A stretch of DNA of 64,000 bases from Pseudomonadota bacterium (GTDB taxonomy: Bacteria > Pseudomonadota > Gammaproteobacteria > Steroidobacterales > Woeseiaceae): NCBI GenBank assembly GCA_027618995.1, contig JAQCGO010000001.1, positions 62,001 to 126,000 on the forward strand, written 5' to 3'. Shown here one piece after another: positions 38,407-46,794 of this stretch (position 1 is its first letter; every line of letters starts with the position of its first letter). The notes below the pieces were generated by a model. That model did not search any database. It worked only from the letters and a program-made list of their open reading frames with translations, and was not told where the DNA came from. Both the position numbers and the translations under genes were made by a program.

Positions 38407-39606
38407 ATGCAGGCATTCCTCATCGACTGGCTCAGCCTGCTGGCGCGCTGGCTGCACTTTATTACAGGCATCGCCTGGATCGGCTCGTCGTTCTATTTCA
38501 TATGGCTCGACAATCATCTTGAGAAGCCTCGCGATGCGAGCGACACAGCGAAGGGAGTGAGTGGCGAAGTATGGTCGCTGCACGGTGGCGGCTTTTATCA
38601 CGCACAAAAATACACGCTGGCACCGCGTGTGTTGCCCGAAACCCTGCACTGGTTTAAATGGGAGGCCTATTCGACCTGGCTCTCCGGGATGTTCCTGCTG
38701 ATCCTGCTATATTGGTACGGTGCCGGGGTGTACCTCATCGATCCGGCGATCGCGGCTTTGTCGGCACCGTACGCGATCGCATTGGCAGCAGGCTGCATCA
38801 TTGGTGGCTGGGTCATTTATGACCTCATGTGCAAATCACCGCTCGGCGGCAATGACAAACTGTTGGGCCTCGTACTTTTCGTCCTGATCGGTTTGCTCGC
38901 CTGGGGCTTGTGCCAGTTATTCAGTGGTCGTGGTGCGTACATGCATTTCGGTGCGATTCTCGGCACGATCATGGTCGGCAACGTTTTTTTCGTGATCATA
39001 CCCGGGCAAAAACTGATGCTTGCGGCGGCGTCGCGCGGCGCGACACCGGACCCCGGGCCCGGGCAGCGAGGCAAGCAGCGTTCCGTACACAACACCTACT
39101 TCACGTTGCCCGTATTGTTCGTGATGGTCAGCCATCATTACGCGATGACCTACAACCATCCGTTCAACTGGGCGATATTAATTGCCATTACGCTCGCCGG
39201 TGCACTGATTCGGATTTACTTTGTCGCGCGCCACAAGGGCCGCGCGTCACCGCTGCCGATGATCGCTGCGGTAGTCCTGCTGGCGATTGTCGCGGCACTG
39301 ATTGCGCCGAGAGCCAGCGCGCTGTCCGGGACAACCGGGGAGGTATCGTTTGCTGACGTGCAACTCGTGCTTCGGGAGCGCTGCACGAATTGTCACTCCG
39401 GTACGCCGACGCATCCGGCGTTTCCGGCGGCACCAGCCGGCGTCATGCTTGACACCGAGCAACAGATCGTCGCGGCAGCAACCCGCATTCATCAGCAAAC
39501 CGTCGTCACCCGCGTCATGCCAATTGGCAATCTGACCGGCATGACCGAGGCGGAACGCGAAACGCTGGATCGCTGGTATCAATCACTCGAGTCCGGCCAT
39601 GACTGA
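38407..39606 (+). CDS. puuD: urate hydroxylase PuuD with C-terminal cytochrome c domain
   Basis: Membrane urate oxidase of 399 residues. The N-terminal membrane domain starts WLSLLARWLHFITGIAWIGSSFYFIWLDNHL-like (shown here in parts: HFITGIAWIGSSFYFIWLD) and has about eight helices. The C-terminal cytochrome c domain carries the haem motif CTNCH (Cys326, Cys329, His330). Urate electrons would enter the respiratory chain instead of making peroxide, which fits an aerobic respirer. It is the fifth gene of the purine operon, and the PuuE start overlaps its end by 8 nt. Confidence 0.94.
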   Translation: MQAFLIDWLSLLARWLHFITGIAWIGSSFYFIWLDNHLEKPRDASDTAKGVSGEVWSLHGGGFYHAQKYTLAPRVLPETLHWFKWEAYSTWLSGMFLLILLYWYGAGVYLIDPAIAALSAPYAIALAAGCIIGGWVIYDLMCKSPLGGNDKLLGLVLFVLIGLLAWGLCQLFSGRGAYMHFGAILGTIMVGNVFFVIIPGQKLMLAAASRGATPDPGPGQRGKQRSVHNTYFTLPVLFVMVSHHYAMTYNHPFNWAILIAITLAGALIRIYFVARHKGRASPLPMIAAVVLLAIVAALIAPRASALSGTTGEVSFADVQLVLRERCTNCHSGTPTHPAFPAAPAGVMLDTEQQIVAAATRIHQQTVVTRVMPIGNLTGMTEAERETLDRWYQSLESGHD

Positions 39607-40504
39607 TAAAAACTATCCGCGGGATTTGTGCGGCTACGCCGACCAGCCGCCGGATGCGCGCTGGCCGCAGGATGCACGGCTCGCCGTACAGTTCGTCATC
39701 AACTACGAAGAAGGCGCCGAAAATTGTGTGTTGCATGGCGACGCGTCGTCGGAGGCGTTCCTGTCCGAGATAGTGGGCGCACAGCCCATTCGCAATCAGC
39801 GTCACATGAACATGGAGTCGATGTACGAGTATGGTGCGCGCGCCGGATTCTGGCGCTTGCAGCGCCTGTTTACGGAGCGCGACATGCCGGTAACGGTATT
39901 CGGCGTTGCGATGGCTTTGCAGCGCAATCCAGCTGTCGTCACCGCGATGCAGGCGGCGAACTGGGAAATCGCGAGCCACGGCTATCGCTGGATCGACTAC
40001 CAGGATGTCGACGAAGCCACTGAGCGCGAACACCTGCAGAAGGCAATCGAGATCCACAGCGCCGTAACGGGCGAACGCCCGCGCGGCTGGTACCTCGGGC
40101 GCTGCAGCCCACGCACGCATCAGCTGGTGGCCGCCGAAGGTAGCTTTGCCTACAACGCGGACTGTTATTCCGATGATCTGCCGTACTGGGATTACACGCA
40201 CGCCAGGCCGCAACTGATGGTGCCGTACACACTGGATGCCAACGACATGCGATTTGCCACGGCGCAGGGGTTCAACAGCGGCCAGCAATTTTATGACTAC
40301 CTCAAAGACAGTTTCGATGTGCTCTACGCCGAGGGATCGCGAATGATGTCGATCGGGCTGCACTGCAGATTGGCTGGCCGGCCTGGTCGAGCTGCCGCGC
40401 TGGCGCGTTTCCTGGACTATGTCGCCCGGCACGATGGTGCATGGGTCGCGCGCCGCATTGATATCGCGATGCACTGGCGCGAGCAGCATCCGGCGAAGGT
40501 ATGA
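39599..40504 (+). CDS. puuE: allantoinase PuuE (polysaccharide-deacetylase-like)
   Basis: Hydrolyses allantoin to allantoate. It has 301 residues of the NodB/deacetylase fold; PuuE is known as the metal-independent allantoinase, unrelated to AllB. Characteristic segments are RDLCGYADQPPDARWPQ, FVINYEEGAENC, GRCSPRTHQL and DDLPYWDY. It sits between puuD and uraD with overlaps at both ends. No AllB-type allantoinase is seen in the window. Confidence 0.94.
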   Translation: MTDKNYPRDLCGYADQPPDARWPQDARLAVQFVINYEEGAENCVLHGDASSEAFLSEIVGAQPIRNQRHMNMESMYEYGARAGFWRLQRLFTERDMPVTVFGVAMALQRNPAVVTAMQAANWEIASHGYRWIDYQDVDEATEREHLQKAIEIHSAVTGERPRGWYLGRCSPRTHQLVAAEGSFAYNADCYSDDLPYWDYTHARPQLMVPYTLDANDMRFATAQGFNSGQQFYDYLKDSFDVLYAEGSRMMSIGLHCRLAGRPGRAAALARFLDYVARHDGAWVARRIDIAMHWREQHPAKV

Positions 40505-41016
40505 GTAAACCCGACAACAGCAACGCTGACGACTTCGTGCAACGCTACGGTGGCATTTATGAACACTCACCCTGGGTTGCCAGAGAAGCCGCGGCTGATG
40601 CGGCTGATTGCGACAGTTTAGAGTGCATCGCCGAGCTCATGGCCGACTGCGTTGACAATGCATCCACCGAGCGACGACTTACTCTGATTCGTGCGCACCC
40701 CGACCTGGCGGGCAGGGCACAGATCGCCGGCGAACTTACGCCGGACTCGATCGAGGAGCAGGCGCGCGCGGGACTAACTCAGTGCACGGCTGAAGAATAC
40801 AAACGGTTTCAGGATTTGAACGACCGCTATTTGCAAAAATTCGGCTTTCCGTTTGTGATGGCGGTCCGTGATAGCAGCCGCGCGGAAATCCTCGCGGCAT
40901 TCGAGTTGCGGCTCGCCAACGATCCCAGGGTCGAATTTGAAACGGCGCTGACCGAGATTCACAAGATAGCGCGACTGCGATTGCAGGCGATGCAGGCAAA
41001 GGAGACCGAAAAGTGA
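40501..41016 (+). CDS. uraD: OHCU decarboxylase (UraD)
   Basis: Converts 2-oxo-4-hydroxy-4-carboxy-5-ureidoimidazoline to (S)-allantoin. It has 171 residues. The catalytic His lies in RAHPDLAGRA, followed by the family signatures GELTPDSIEEQARAGL and FVMAVRDSSRAEIL. Starts and stops overlap with puuE (ATGA) and allantoicase (GTGA). With the HIU hydrolase this gives the full enzymatic, stereospecific route from urate to allantoin. Confidence 0.94.
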   Translation: MSKPDNSNADDFVQRYGGIYEHSPWVAREAAADAADCDSLECIAELMADCVDNASTERRLTLIRAHPDLAGRAQIAGELTPDSIEEQARAGLTQCTAEEYKRFQDLNDRYLQKFGFPFVMAVRDSSRAEILAAFELRLANDPRVEFETALTEIHKIARLRLQAMQAKETEK

Positions 41017-41993
41017 CGGCCAGGTTGCATCCGTTCCACGAGTGGATTCAGCTGCAGCAGCCGCGACTGGGCACGCGAGTGACCTACGCGACCGATGAGT
41101 TTTTCGCCGCCAAGGAGCGCCTGATCGAACCGCAGGACCCCGTATTCATTGATGGCAAGTATGACGATCACGGCAAATGGATGGATGGCTGGGAGAGTCG
41201 CCGTAAACGTACGCCGGGTAACGACCATTGCATCATCCGACTCGGCGTGCCCGGTATCGTGCGTGGCGTGAACATCGACACTCATTTTTTCACCGGCAAC
41301 TATCCGCCGCAGGCATCGCTGCAAGCCTGCGTCAGCGACGATGACGTGCCGAACGGCGGCTGGTTCGAAATCCTGCCGAAAACGGATCTGAGCGGCAACG
41401 TGGATAATTATCACGCTATCAATGTCGATTCCGTGCTAACGCATTTGCGGCTGAATATTTTTCCGGACGGCGGCATTGCGCGACTGCGGGTCTACGGCGA
41501 GATACATGCCGATTTTTCTGCGCTCACCGGGGTCATTGATTTATTCGCGCTGGAACACGGCGGCAGGTCGATTGCCTGTAGCGATGAACACTATGGCAGC
41601 ATGCATAACCTCAACGTGGCAGGTCGTGGCATCAATATGGGTGACGGCTGGGAAACTGCTCGTCGCCGCGGTCCCGGGCATGACTGGGTTGTGCTGGCCC
41701 TCGGGCATGCCGGCAGGATCGAGAAAGTCGAAATCGATACCGCGCACTTCAAGGGCAACTATCCGGACCGGGTGGCCCTGCACGCTGCAAGTTTCAAGGC
41801 GAACGAAGAGGTACATGCCGACGACGCGCGCTGGCAGCTGTTGCTGCCTGAGTCGAAACTGGCCATGGACAGTCAGCATGAATTCCAGTCGGAGCTGCAG
41901 AACCTGGGCGCGGTCAGCCACGTGCGCATGAGCATCTTCCCGGACGGCGGCGTCAGCCGCTTGCGACTGTACGGTCGCGCTACAGAGGAGTAG
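41013..41993 (+). CDS. alc: allantoicase
   Basis: Splits allantoate to ureidoglycolate and urea. It has 326 residues made of two repeated jelly-roll units. The repeats are easy to see: MDGWESRRKRTPGNDHCIIRL against GDGWETARRRGPGHDWVVLAL (each quoted within 20 residues of its core), and the twin NIFPDGGIARLRVYG and SIFPDGGVSRLRLYG ends. The GTG start overlaps the uraD stop. It is followed 2 nt later by the ureidoglycolate lyase gene. Confidence 0.94.
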   Translation: MTARLHPFHEWIQLQQPRLGTRVTYATDEFFAAKERLIEPQDPVFIDGKYDDHGKWMDGWESRRKRTPGNDHCIIRLGVPGIVRGVNIDTHFFTGNYPPQASLQACVSDDDVPNGGWFEILPKTDLSGNVDNYHAINVDSVLTHLRLNIFPDGGIARLRVYGEIHADFSALTGVIDLFALEHGGRSIACSDEHYGSMHNLNVAGRGINMGDGWETARRRGPGHDWVVLALGHAGRIEKVEIDTAHFKGNYPDRVALHAASFKANEEVHADDARWQLLLPESKLAMDSQHEFQSELQNLGAVSHVRMSIFPDGGVSRLRLYGRATEE

Positions 41994-41995
41994 GT

Positions 41996-42499
41996 ATGCC
42001 GGTCCTGAAACCCGAGCCGTTAAGCCGCGAGAGTTTTGCTGCTTACGGTGATGTTATTGAATCGAGCAGTCCGGACGCGGCGGCAATGAACGCGGAGCGC
42101 TTTGAGCGCTTTGACGATTTATGCAGGGTTGAGGCGCATGCGGGCCACATTTCCGTCAGCATCGCGCGATGTCGCAGCGTCACGACCTTGCCCTACAGCT
42201 TCGATATGGTCGAGCGACATCCACATGGCAGCCAGGCTTTCGTGCCGTTGACGCCCTGTCGCATGCTGGTCGTGGTGGCACCGCCGGGAGATTCTGTCGC
42301 GGCCGGTGATCTGCGTGCTTTCGTCAGCAACGGTCGGCAGGGCATCAATTATCATCGCGGCACCTGGCACATGCCGTTGATCGCTTTCGAGTTGGGCCAG
42401 GAGTTTCTCGTGATCGATCGCAGCGGCAAAACGCCGAACTGCGACTTGCATTATTTCGACGAGCCGATCACTTTGAGCGCTGGCGCTATTTCGAATTGA
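41996..42499 (+). CDS. allA: ureidoglycolate lyase
   Basis: Splits ureidoglycolate to glyoxylate and a second urea, the last step encoded by this operon. It has 167 residues. Signature segments are EPLSRESFAAYGDVIE at the N-terminus, HPHGSQAFVPL and GINYHRGTWHMPL. Its 3' end overlaps the convergent phosphoribosyltransferase gene by 14 nt. No urease genes are in the window, so urea may be exported or handled elsewhere. Confidence 0.93.
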   Translation: MPVLKPEPLSRESFAAYGDVIESSSPDAAAMNAERFERFDDLCRVEAHAGHISVSIARCRSVTTLPYSFDMVERHPHGSQAFVPLTPCRMLVVVAPPGDSVAAGDLRAFVSNGRQGINYHRGTWHMPLIAFELGQEFLVIDRSGKTPNCDLHYFDEPITLSAGAISN

Positions 42500-43073
42500 G
42501 CAGCGGCGCGAGCCGGTCGATAACGTCTGCGAGCTCGGGGCGGCCGCTGCGCAATTCGTCGAGCGTCATGCCACTCAACTCATAGGGCAGTGCCAGCCAT
42601 TCCCGAGTTTCATGCACGTAGTAGTCGGGTTTGCGCAGGGTCTTGTTGCTCGGGCGATACCAAACGGTAGCGATGCGGATATCCTGTGGCATATTGCGTC
42701 GCGTCTTTTGCGCCAGTTGTTCAATCACGGTATTGACGCTGGACCCTGTGCTGTAGACGTCGTCGACGATGAGCAATGAATGATTCGAGCCCAGGTTCTC
42801 GAGCAGGTACTGCAAACCGTGTACTCGAATGTCGCCGGCCTTGCTGACCATATCGGAATAACTGGCGGCACCGCTATACGAGGTACGAATGGCGATGTGA
42901 TCTGTCTTGATGCCGAGGTAGTCCAGGCCCTCCTGTACCGCGATGCCGACGGCGCTACCGCCACGCCATAGCCCTACAAGAAAATCTGGACGAAATCCGG
43001 CATCGCTGATCTGCGCGGCAAGTCGAAACGAGTCGATCAGCAGGTCGTCCGCGGCGACGAGTTTTCTTTGCAT
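42486..43073 (-). CDS. purine-type phosphoribosyltransferase (paralogue A)
   Basis: Type I phosphoribosyltransferase of 195 residues, probably acting on hypoxanthine, guanine or xanthine with PRPP. The PRPP loop reads LLIVDDVYSTGSSV, so the usual Asp in DTG is Ser here. GLWRGGSAVGIAVQE and HIAIRTS are shared with the divergent neighbour at 43154, clearly a paralogue. Position between purine catabolism and a LOG enzyme suggests salvage in competition with degradation. Base specificity is not readable. Confidence 0.85.
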   Translation of the reverse strand: MQRKLVAADDLLIDSFRLAAQISDAGFRPDFLVGLWRGGSAVGIAVQEGLDYLGIKTDHIAIRTSYSGAASYSDMVSKAGDIRVHGLQYLLENLGSNHSLLIVDDVYSTGSSVNTVIEQLAQKTRRNMPQDIRIATVWYRPSNKTLRKPDYYVHETREWLALPYELSGMTLDELRSGRPELADVIDRLAPLLNSK

Positions 43074-43114
43074 TGTTTTTCCGGGGCTGCGGTGCGGTAG
43101 AATCTGGACGCGGC

Positions 43115-43143
43115 ATTATAACCACTGCCCGGCCAAGCGCTAA
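43115..43143 (-). promoter_or_regulatory. candidate promoter of phosphoribosyltransferase A
   Basis: On the minus strand a perfect TATAAT (43115-43120) has a weak TTAGCG 17 nt upstream (43138-43143). It would give a 5' leader of about 35 nt before the ATG at 43073. The region also has to serve the divergent paralogue. Confidence 0.4.
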
Positions 43144-43153
43144 GAGAATAATA

Positions 43154-43720
43154 ATGGACAAGATCGTACTGTCAGCCAAAACCTTGCTCGAAGATTCTTT
43201 CAAGCTCGGTCTGCAGGTCCTCGAAAGCGGCTTCCGACCAACGATGATTATTGCCCTGTGGCGCGGCGGTACACCGGTAGGAATGGCGGTGCAGGAAATC
43301 ATGGCCTATTGCGGCGTAGAGGCGGATCACATCGCTATTCGCACTTCGTCCTATCACGGTGTCGACAAACGAAGTGCAGTGGCTGTGCACGGATTCAACT
43401 ACATCATCAAGAAGATCTGTCACGAGGATCGCGTGTTGATCGTCGATGACGTATTCGATACCGGCAACACCATTGTGGCGGTTATTGACGAGCTCAAAAA
43501 ACGCGCGCGCGACAATACACCCACAGACATTCGGGTCGCCGTGCCCTGGTTCAAGCCTACGCGGAACGAGACCAGCATCGTCCCGGACTACTTCGAGCAT
43601 GAAACGGCCGAGTGGCTCGTGTTTCCGCATGAACTCGATGCGCTGACGCCCGAGGAGCTGCGTGCCCGACGGCCGGAGATTGCGGCGATTATCGAAGCGG
43701 CCAAGGCCGCACAAGGCTGA
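43154..43720 (+). CDS. purine-type phosphoribosyltransferase (paralogue B)
   Basis: Type I phosphoribosyltransferase of 188 residues. It has the canonical PRPP loop VLIVDDVFDTGNTI and the same ALWRGGTPVGMAVQE and DHIAIRTS blocks as its divergent paralogue. The ATG at 43154 follows AAGAGAATAATA. An upstream in-frame start would overlap the other gene and is unlikely. The LOG gene begins 7 nt after its stop, so the two are probably cotranscribed. Likely hypoxanthine/guanine or xanthine salvage. Confidence 0.88.
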   Translation: MDKIVLSAKTLLEDSFKLGLQVLESGFRPTMIIALWRGGTPVGMAVQEIMAYCGVEADHIAIRTSSYHGVDKRSAVAVHGFNYIIKKICHEDRVLIVDDVFDTGNTIVAVIDELKKRARDNTPTDIRVAVPWFKPTRNETSIVPDYFEHETAEWLVFPHELDALTPEELRARRPEIAAIIEAAKAAQG

Positions 43721-43727
43721 GGGCTGC

Positions 43728-44330
43728 ATGCCGAGGATTTGTGTCTACTGCGGGTCAAGCACCGGTAACCACGACGATTACAGCGCCAATGCACGCGATC
43801 TTGCGCAAGTGCTCGTGCGACATGGTTACGAGCTGGTCTATGGCGGCGCGGCGCGGGGCATCATGGGGGTTGTCGCCGACGCCGTGCTGGCTCTGGGTGG
43901 CAAGGTACACGGCGTAATACCGACCCTGTTACTCGATAAAGAGATCGCCCACCGCGGATTGACCGAACTGCATGTCGTCAATTCCATGCATGAGCGGAAA
44001 TCAGTAATGGCATCTTTGTCGGATGGATTCATCGCATTGCCGGGCGGCTTTGGCACGCTCGAGGAACTGATCGAGATTCTGACCTGGGCGCAACTGCGGT
44101 TACACGACAAGCCCTGCGGCGTGATTAACGTGCGGGGATATTTTGATCACCTGCTGGCGTTTCTGGATCACGCTGTGGCCGAGGGATTACTGCGGCCGGA
44201 GAATCGACGCAGGTTGCTCTGCGCCACCGAGGCGGCAACTCTCCTCGACCAATTCGAACAATTCATGCAATCAGGTGAGCAGCAGGCGCAAGGTGCCAGC
44301 CGCAGGCGCGCGCAGATTTTGCGCAAATAG
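43728..44330 (+). CDS. LOG family nucleoside 5'-monophosphate phosphoribohydrolase
   Basis: Lysine-decarboxylase-like LOG protein of 200 residues. The defining motif PGGFGTLEE lies at 105-113 with the preceding MHERK at 87-91; these form the active site that cleaves the N-glycosidic bond of nucleoside 5'-monophosphates. Older annotations as lysine decarboxylase or decarboxylase-like are misleading. It follows a phosphoribosyltransferase, so the pair could interconvert base and nucleotide in opposite directions. Its last 60 nt overlap the end of the gene on the opposite strand. Confidence 0.92.
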   Translation: MPRICVYCGSSTGNHDDYSANARDLAQVLVRHGYELVYGGAARGIMGVVADAVLALGGKVHGVIPTLLLDKEIAHRGLTELHVVNSMHERKSVMASLSDGFIALPGGFGTLEELIEILTWAQLRLHDKPCGVINVRGYFDHLLAFLDHAVAEGLLRPENRRRLLCATEAATLLDQFEQFMQSGEQQAQGASRRRAQILRK

Positions 44331-45437
44331 CTTGTAGTGGATCCCGAGTCGTCGACCCTTCAGCGCATTTCCTGCGAAGATCCGCAGCGGCAGCGTGAAT
44401 ACCTTGATCAATTCGCCGGCCGGAATGTCATTGAGTTTGACCGAGACCTGGATCCGGTTGTCGCGCAGATTTACGGCGGGGTAGCCCGCCTGTTCCGCGG
44501 GAGTGCGTTCGACGAATTTTTTGTCCCGCGGAATTTTCGGCAGGCGGGTTGCGACGAATAGTTCATTGTGGTTCGGCATGACCAAGTCCAGCGCGGCGTC
44601 GCGAATCGACTCGTCGCCCTGATTGAGAATAACCAGCTGCAGCTCGGTCTGGTTTTCGTTGTACAGAAATTGCTCATCATGGTCATGATAGCGGCCCGCC
44701 AGTTGGTTTATTTCCGCCATGATCTCTTCCGTCGAGCGATCTTCATACGGACTATCGGTGCCGAACAGCCGCGCGTGCGTGAGTCGTGCCATCATGGTAT
44801 TGCCGGCTGAGGCGTTTACACGGGCTTTGGCCGCGATGAGTTCGTTGAGTTTTTCGGTCGCGATGAGTGAAGGTAATTGCTCGAGGCTTCGCGTAGCCAG
44901 TCGGTGATCCTTGTGAATGATGCTGCCGGGAAAACCGACTTCGACGTTGGCTGCCGACATCGAATCGCTGAATTTTCGTTCGAACATAGCCTGCAACTGC
45001 CGCCGACCCAATTTCACCATGGTGTCGTTCATACGCGCATAAGCGTCACCGCGGCGCAGAGTCTCCGAGTAGTCGATACGCATCATGTAGGGACGATCCT
45101 GGCAGTCGCCAATTGTGTACACGCCGACGCGTTCGCCATCGAGGATGACCGGCTGATAGTCGATGCGCAACGGCGGTTCGATGTGATCGTTGGCGAGCGA
45201 CTGGTATGCGGGTTTGCCGGAAAAATCGTCCGCTCCTACCGGGTACAGGCGCTTGCGGCCCTTGTCATCAAATTGCACTCCGGTGATGATGTAGCGCGTA
45301 CCGTCAACCGACGCATTTGCCATTGCGAGTACGTCGCGCAGAAAATCCTGCACGCCGCCACGTCCGTAAGCGGTCTTGCGAAATTGCACGGACGTAGTGG
45401 GCGTCGCAGATTGAACAATTCGCGCCAGCTGCTTCAT
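44271..45437 (-). CDS. AlbA_2 (Schlafen-like) domain protein with uncharacterised C-terminal region
   Basis: Protein of 388 residues. The N-terminal third resembles the AlbA_2/Schlafen putative nucleic-acid-binding fold (FRKTAYGRGGVQDFLRDVL, AMANASVDGTRYIITGVQ). A helical middle (residues about 150-235) and a beta-rich C-terminal half (ELQLVILNQGDESIRDAALD, YPAVNLRDNRIQVSVKL) follow; I do not recognise these. No winged-helix ATP-binding partner domain of the usual AlbA_2 transcription-factor type is visible. It is divergent from the APH-fold kinase and overlaps LOG tail to tail. Function unknown. Confidence 0.7.
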   Translation of the reverse strand: MKQLARIVQSATPTTSVQFRKTAYGRGGVQDFLRDVLAMANASVDGTRYIITGVQFDDKGRKRLYPVGADDFSGKPAYQSLANDHIEPPLRIDYQPVILDGERVGVYTIGDCQDRPYMMRIDYSETLRRGDAYARMNDTMVKLGRRQLQAMFERKFSDSMSAANVEVGFPGSIIHKDHRLATRSLEQLPSLIATEKLNELIAAKARVNASAGNTMMARLTHARLFGTDSPYEDRSTEEIMAEINQLAGRYHDHDEQFLYNENQTELQLVILNQGDESIRDAALDLVMPNHNELFVATRLPKIPRDKKFVERTPAEQAGYPAVNLRDNRIQVSVKLNDIPAGELIKVFTLPLRIFAGNALKGRRLGIHYKLFAQNLRAPAAGTLRLLLT

Positions 45438-45509
45438 AGATCATGAATTATCGACCGATTATGTAGAGTAACTCCGGAACCAAGCCGCATTTTTTGCCAA
45501 AGAACCACT

Positions 45510-46568
45510 ATGGATGCCTTTACCACTGTTTCGACCCCCCAACCCGAGCTACCCGAGGCGCAGGCACGGGAACTGCTGGCCACGAATTTCGGACTGCGCG
45601 GCAGCCTGCGGCCCTTGCTCAGCGAGCGGGACCAGAATTTCAGGGTGACGACAGACGACGGGCGCGCGTTCGTTTTCAAGGTAGCCAACAGCTCGGAGCG
45701 TCCGGTGACGACTGACTTTCAGATTCAGGCGCTGCTACACATAGAGCACCGGCACTGCCCGGTCGCAACCCCGCAACTTCTGCGCACCGTCACCGGTGAC
45801 GTGTCCGTGCCGCTGCGCATAGGCGATCTGACTCATGTGAGTCGGGTCGTCACTTATCTCCCCGGGGAATTGCTGTCCGCCGTTACTACCAGCCCGCGCC
45901 TGGCGGCGGACCTCGGGCAAAGCGCTGCGCATCTCGACCGCGCGTTGGCAGGCTTCGAGCACGCCGGAGAAGGCCAGATCCTGTTGTGGGACATGCAACG
46001 TGTGGATCGTTTGCGCGACTTATTGCAATACATCGCAGACGCCGACCTGCGTGCTGTGGTGCGCGGGTGTATCGACGACTTCGACGAACGGGTGAAACCG
46101 CGACTGCCCGATTTGCGGCGGCAGATTATTCATGCCGATTTGCATAGCGCCAATGTGCTGGTCCGGGCGGACGACCACGACTCGGTTGCGGGCGTGATCG
46201 ACTTTGGTGACATGCTGCGGGCGCCGCTGATCATGGAGGTGGCCATCGCGGCTGCTTACCTGCGCGATATCCACGGCGATGCGCTGCGGCTGATCACACC
46301 ATTTGTCGCCGGATTCAACAGCATCATCCCATTGCAACCGCTGGAAACCGAATTGTTGTTTGATCTGGTCCGGGCGCGCCTGTGTGCGACGATTTCGATT
46401 CTGCGCTGCCGGTCCGCAATGCGCGGCGCGGGCGATCAGTACTCGCAGGAATACATGCAAAGCGAGCGCACAGCGGAAACATTCCTGTTGCGACTGAATG
46501 AATTGGGCCGCGCCGCGTTTACCGAGCGCATGCGGAGCGCATGCAGCCACCCGCAGGATTTGTCGTAG
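45510..46568 (+). CDS. aminoglycoside-phosphotransferase-fold kinase (APH family)
   Basis: Small-molecule kinase of 352 residues. The catalytic loop is HADLHSANVLV (His208, Asp210) and the metal site is VIDFGDM. A LysR-free ATP-lobe Lys lies in FVFKVAN near the N-terminus. Overall it is closer to the hydroxylysine-kinase/homoserine-kinase II group than to antibiotic-resistance enzymes. Some relatives occur as the first domain of aminotransferase fusions, but here it stands alone. Substrate unknown. A gap of about 225 nt without a clear gene separates it from the broken cyclase. Confidence 0.85.
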   Translation: MDAFTTVSTPQPELPEAQARELLATNFGLRGSLRPLLSERDQNFRVTTDDGRAFVFKVANSSERPVTTDFQIQALLHIEHRHCPVATPQLLRTVTGDVSVPLRIGDLTHVSRVVTYLPGELLSAVTTSPRLAADLGQSAAHLDRALAGFEHAGEGQILLWDMQRVDRLRDLLQYIADADLRAVVRGCIDDFDERVKPRLPDLRRQIIHADLHSANVLVRADDHDSVAGVIDFGDMLRAPLIMEVAIAAAYLRDIHGDALRLITPFVAGFNSIIPLQPLETELLFDLVRARLCATISILRCRSAMRGAGDQYSQEYMQSERTAETFLLRLNELGRAAFTERMRSACSHPQDLS

Positions 46569-46794
46569 GGATTGAATCTGCGTGCCGCTGTTTTCCAAAC
46601 CTTGCACAAAAACAATTTAAAAAACAACAAGTTATCGAACAATGGTGACAGCTGGCCAGCCGATTCCGACAACAAGGCGAGAAAAAAAGCCCATTGATGG
46701 CCTGCAGGGCTCCGAAAAATGTCGAACACGTCTACGAATTCAACGGTTTAGAACCATACCATCGGGGCATTATTGTCAGATCGAGCAAGAACCC

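Noticed and set aside
44271-46568. Phage-defence system built from the AlbA_2 protein and the APH-fold kinase
   Set aside because: The two genes diverge, carry no nuclease, NTPase or toxin domains, and no known defence partners or mobile-element signs surround them.
45510-46568. Aminoglycoside resistance gene
   Set aside because: Only the kinase fold is shared. The pocket-side segments resemble metabolic kinases, and there is no resistance-island context.
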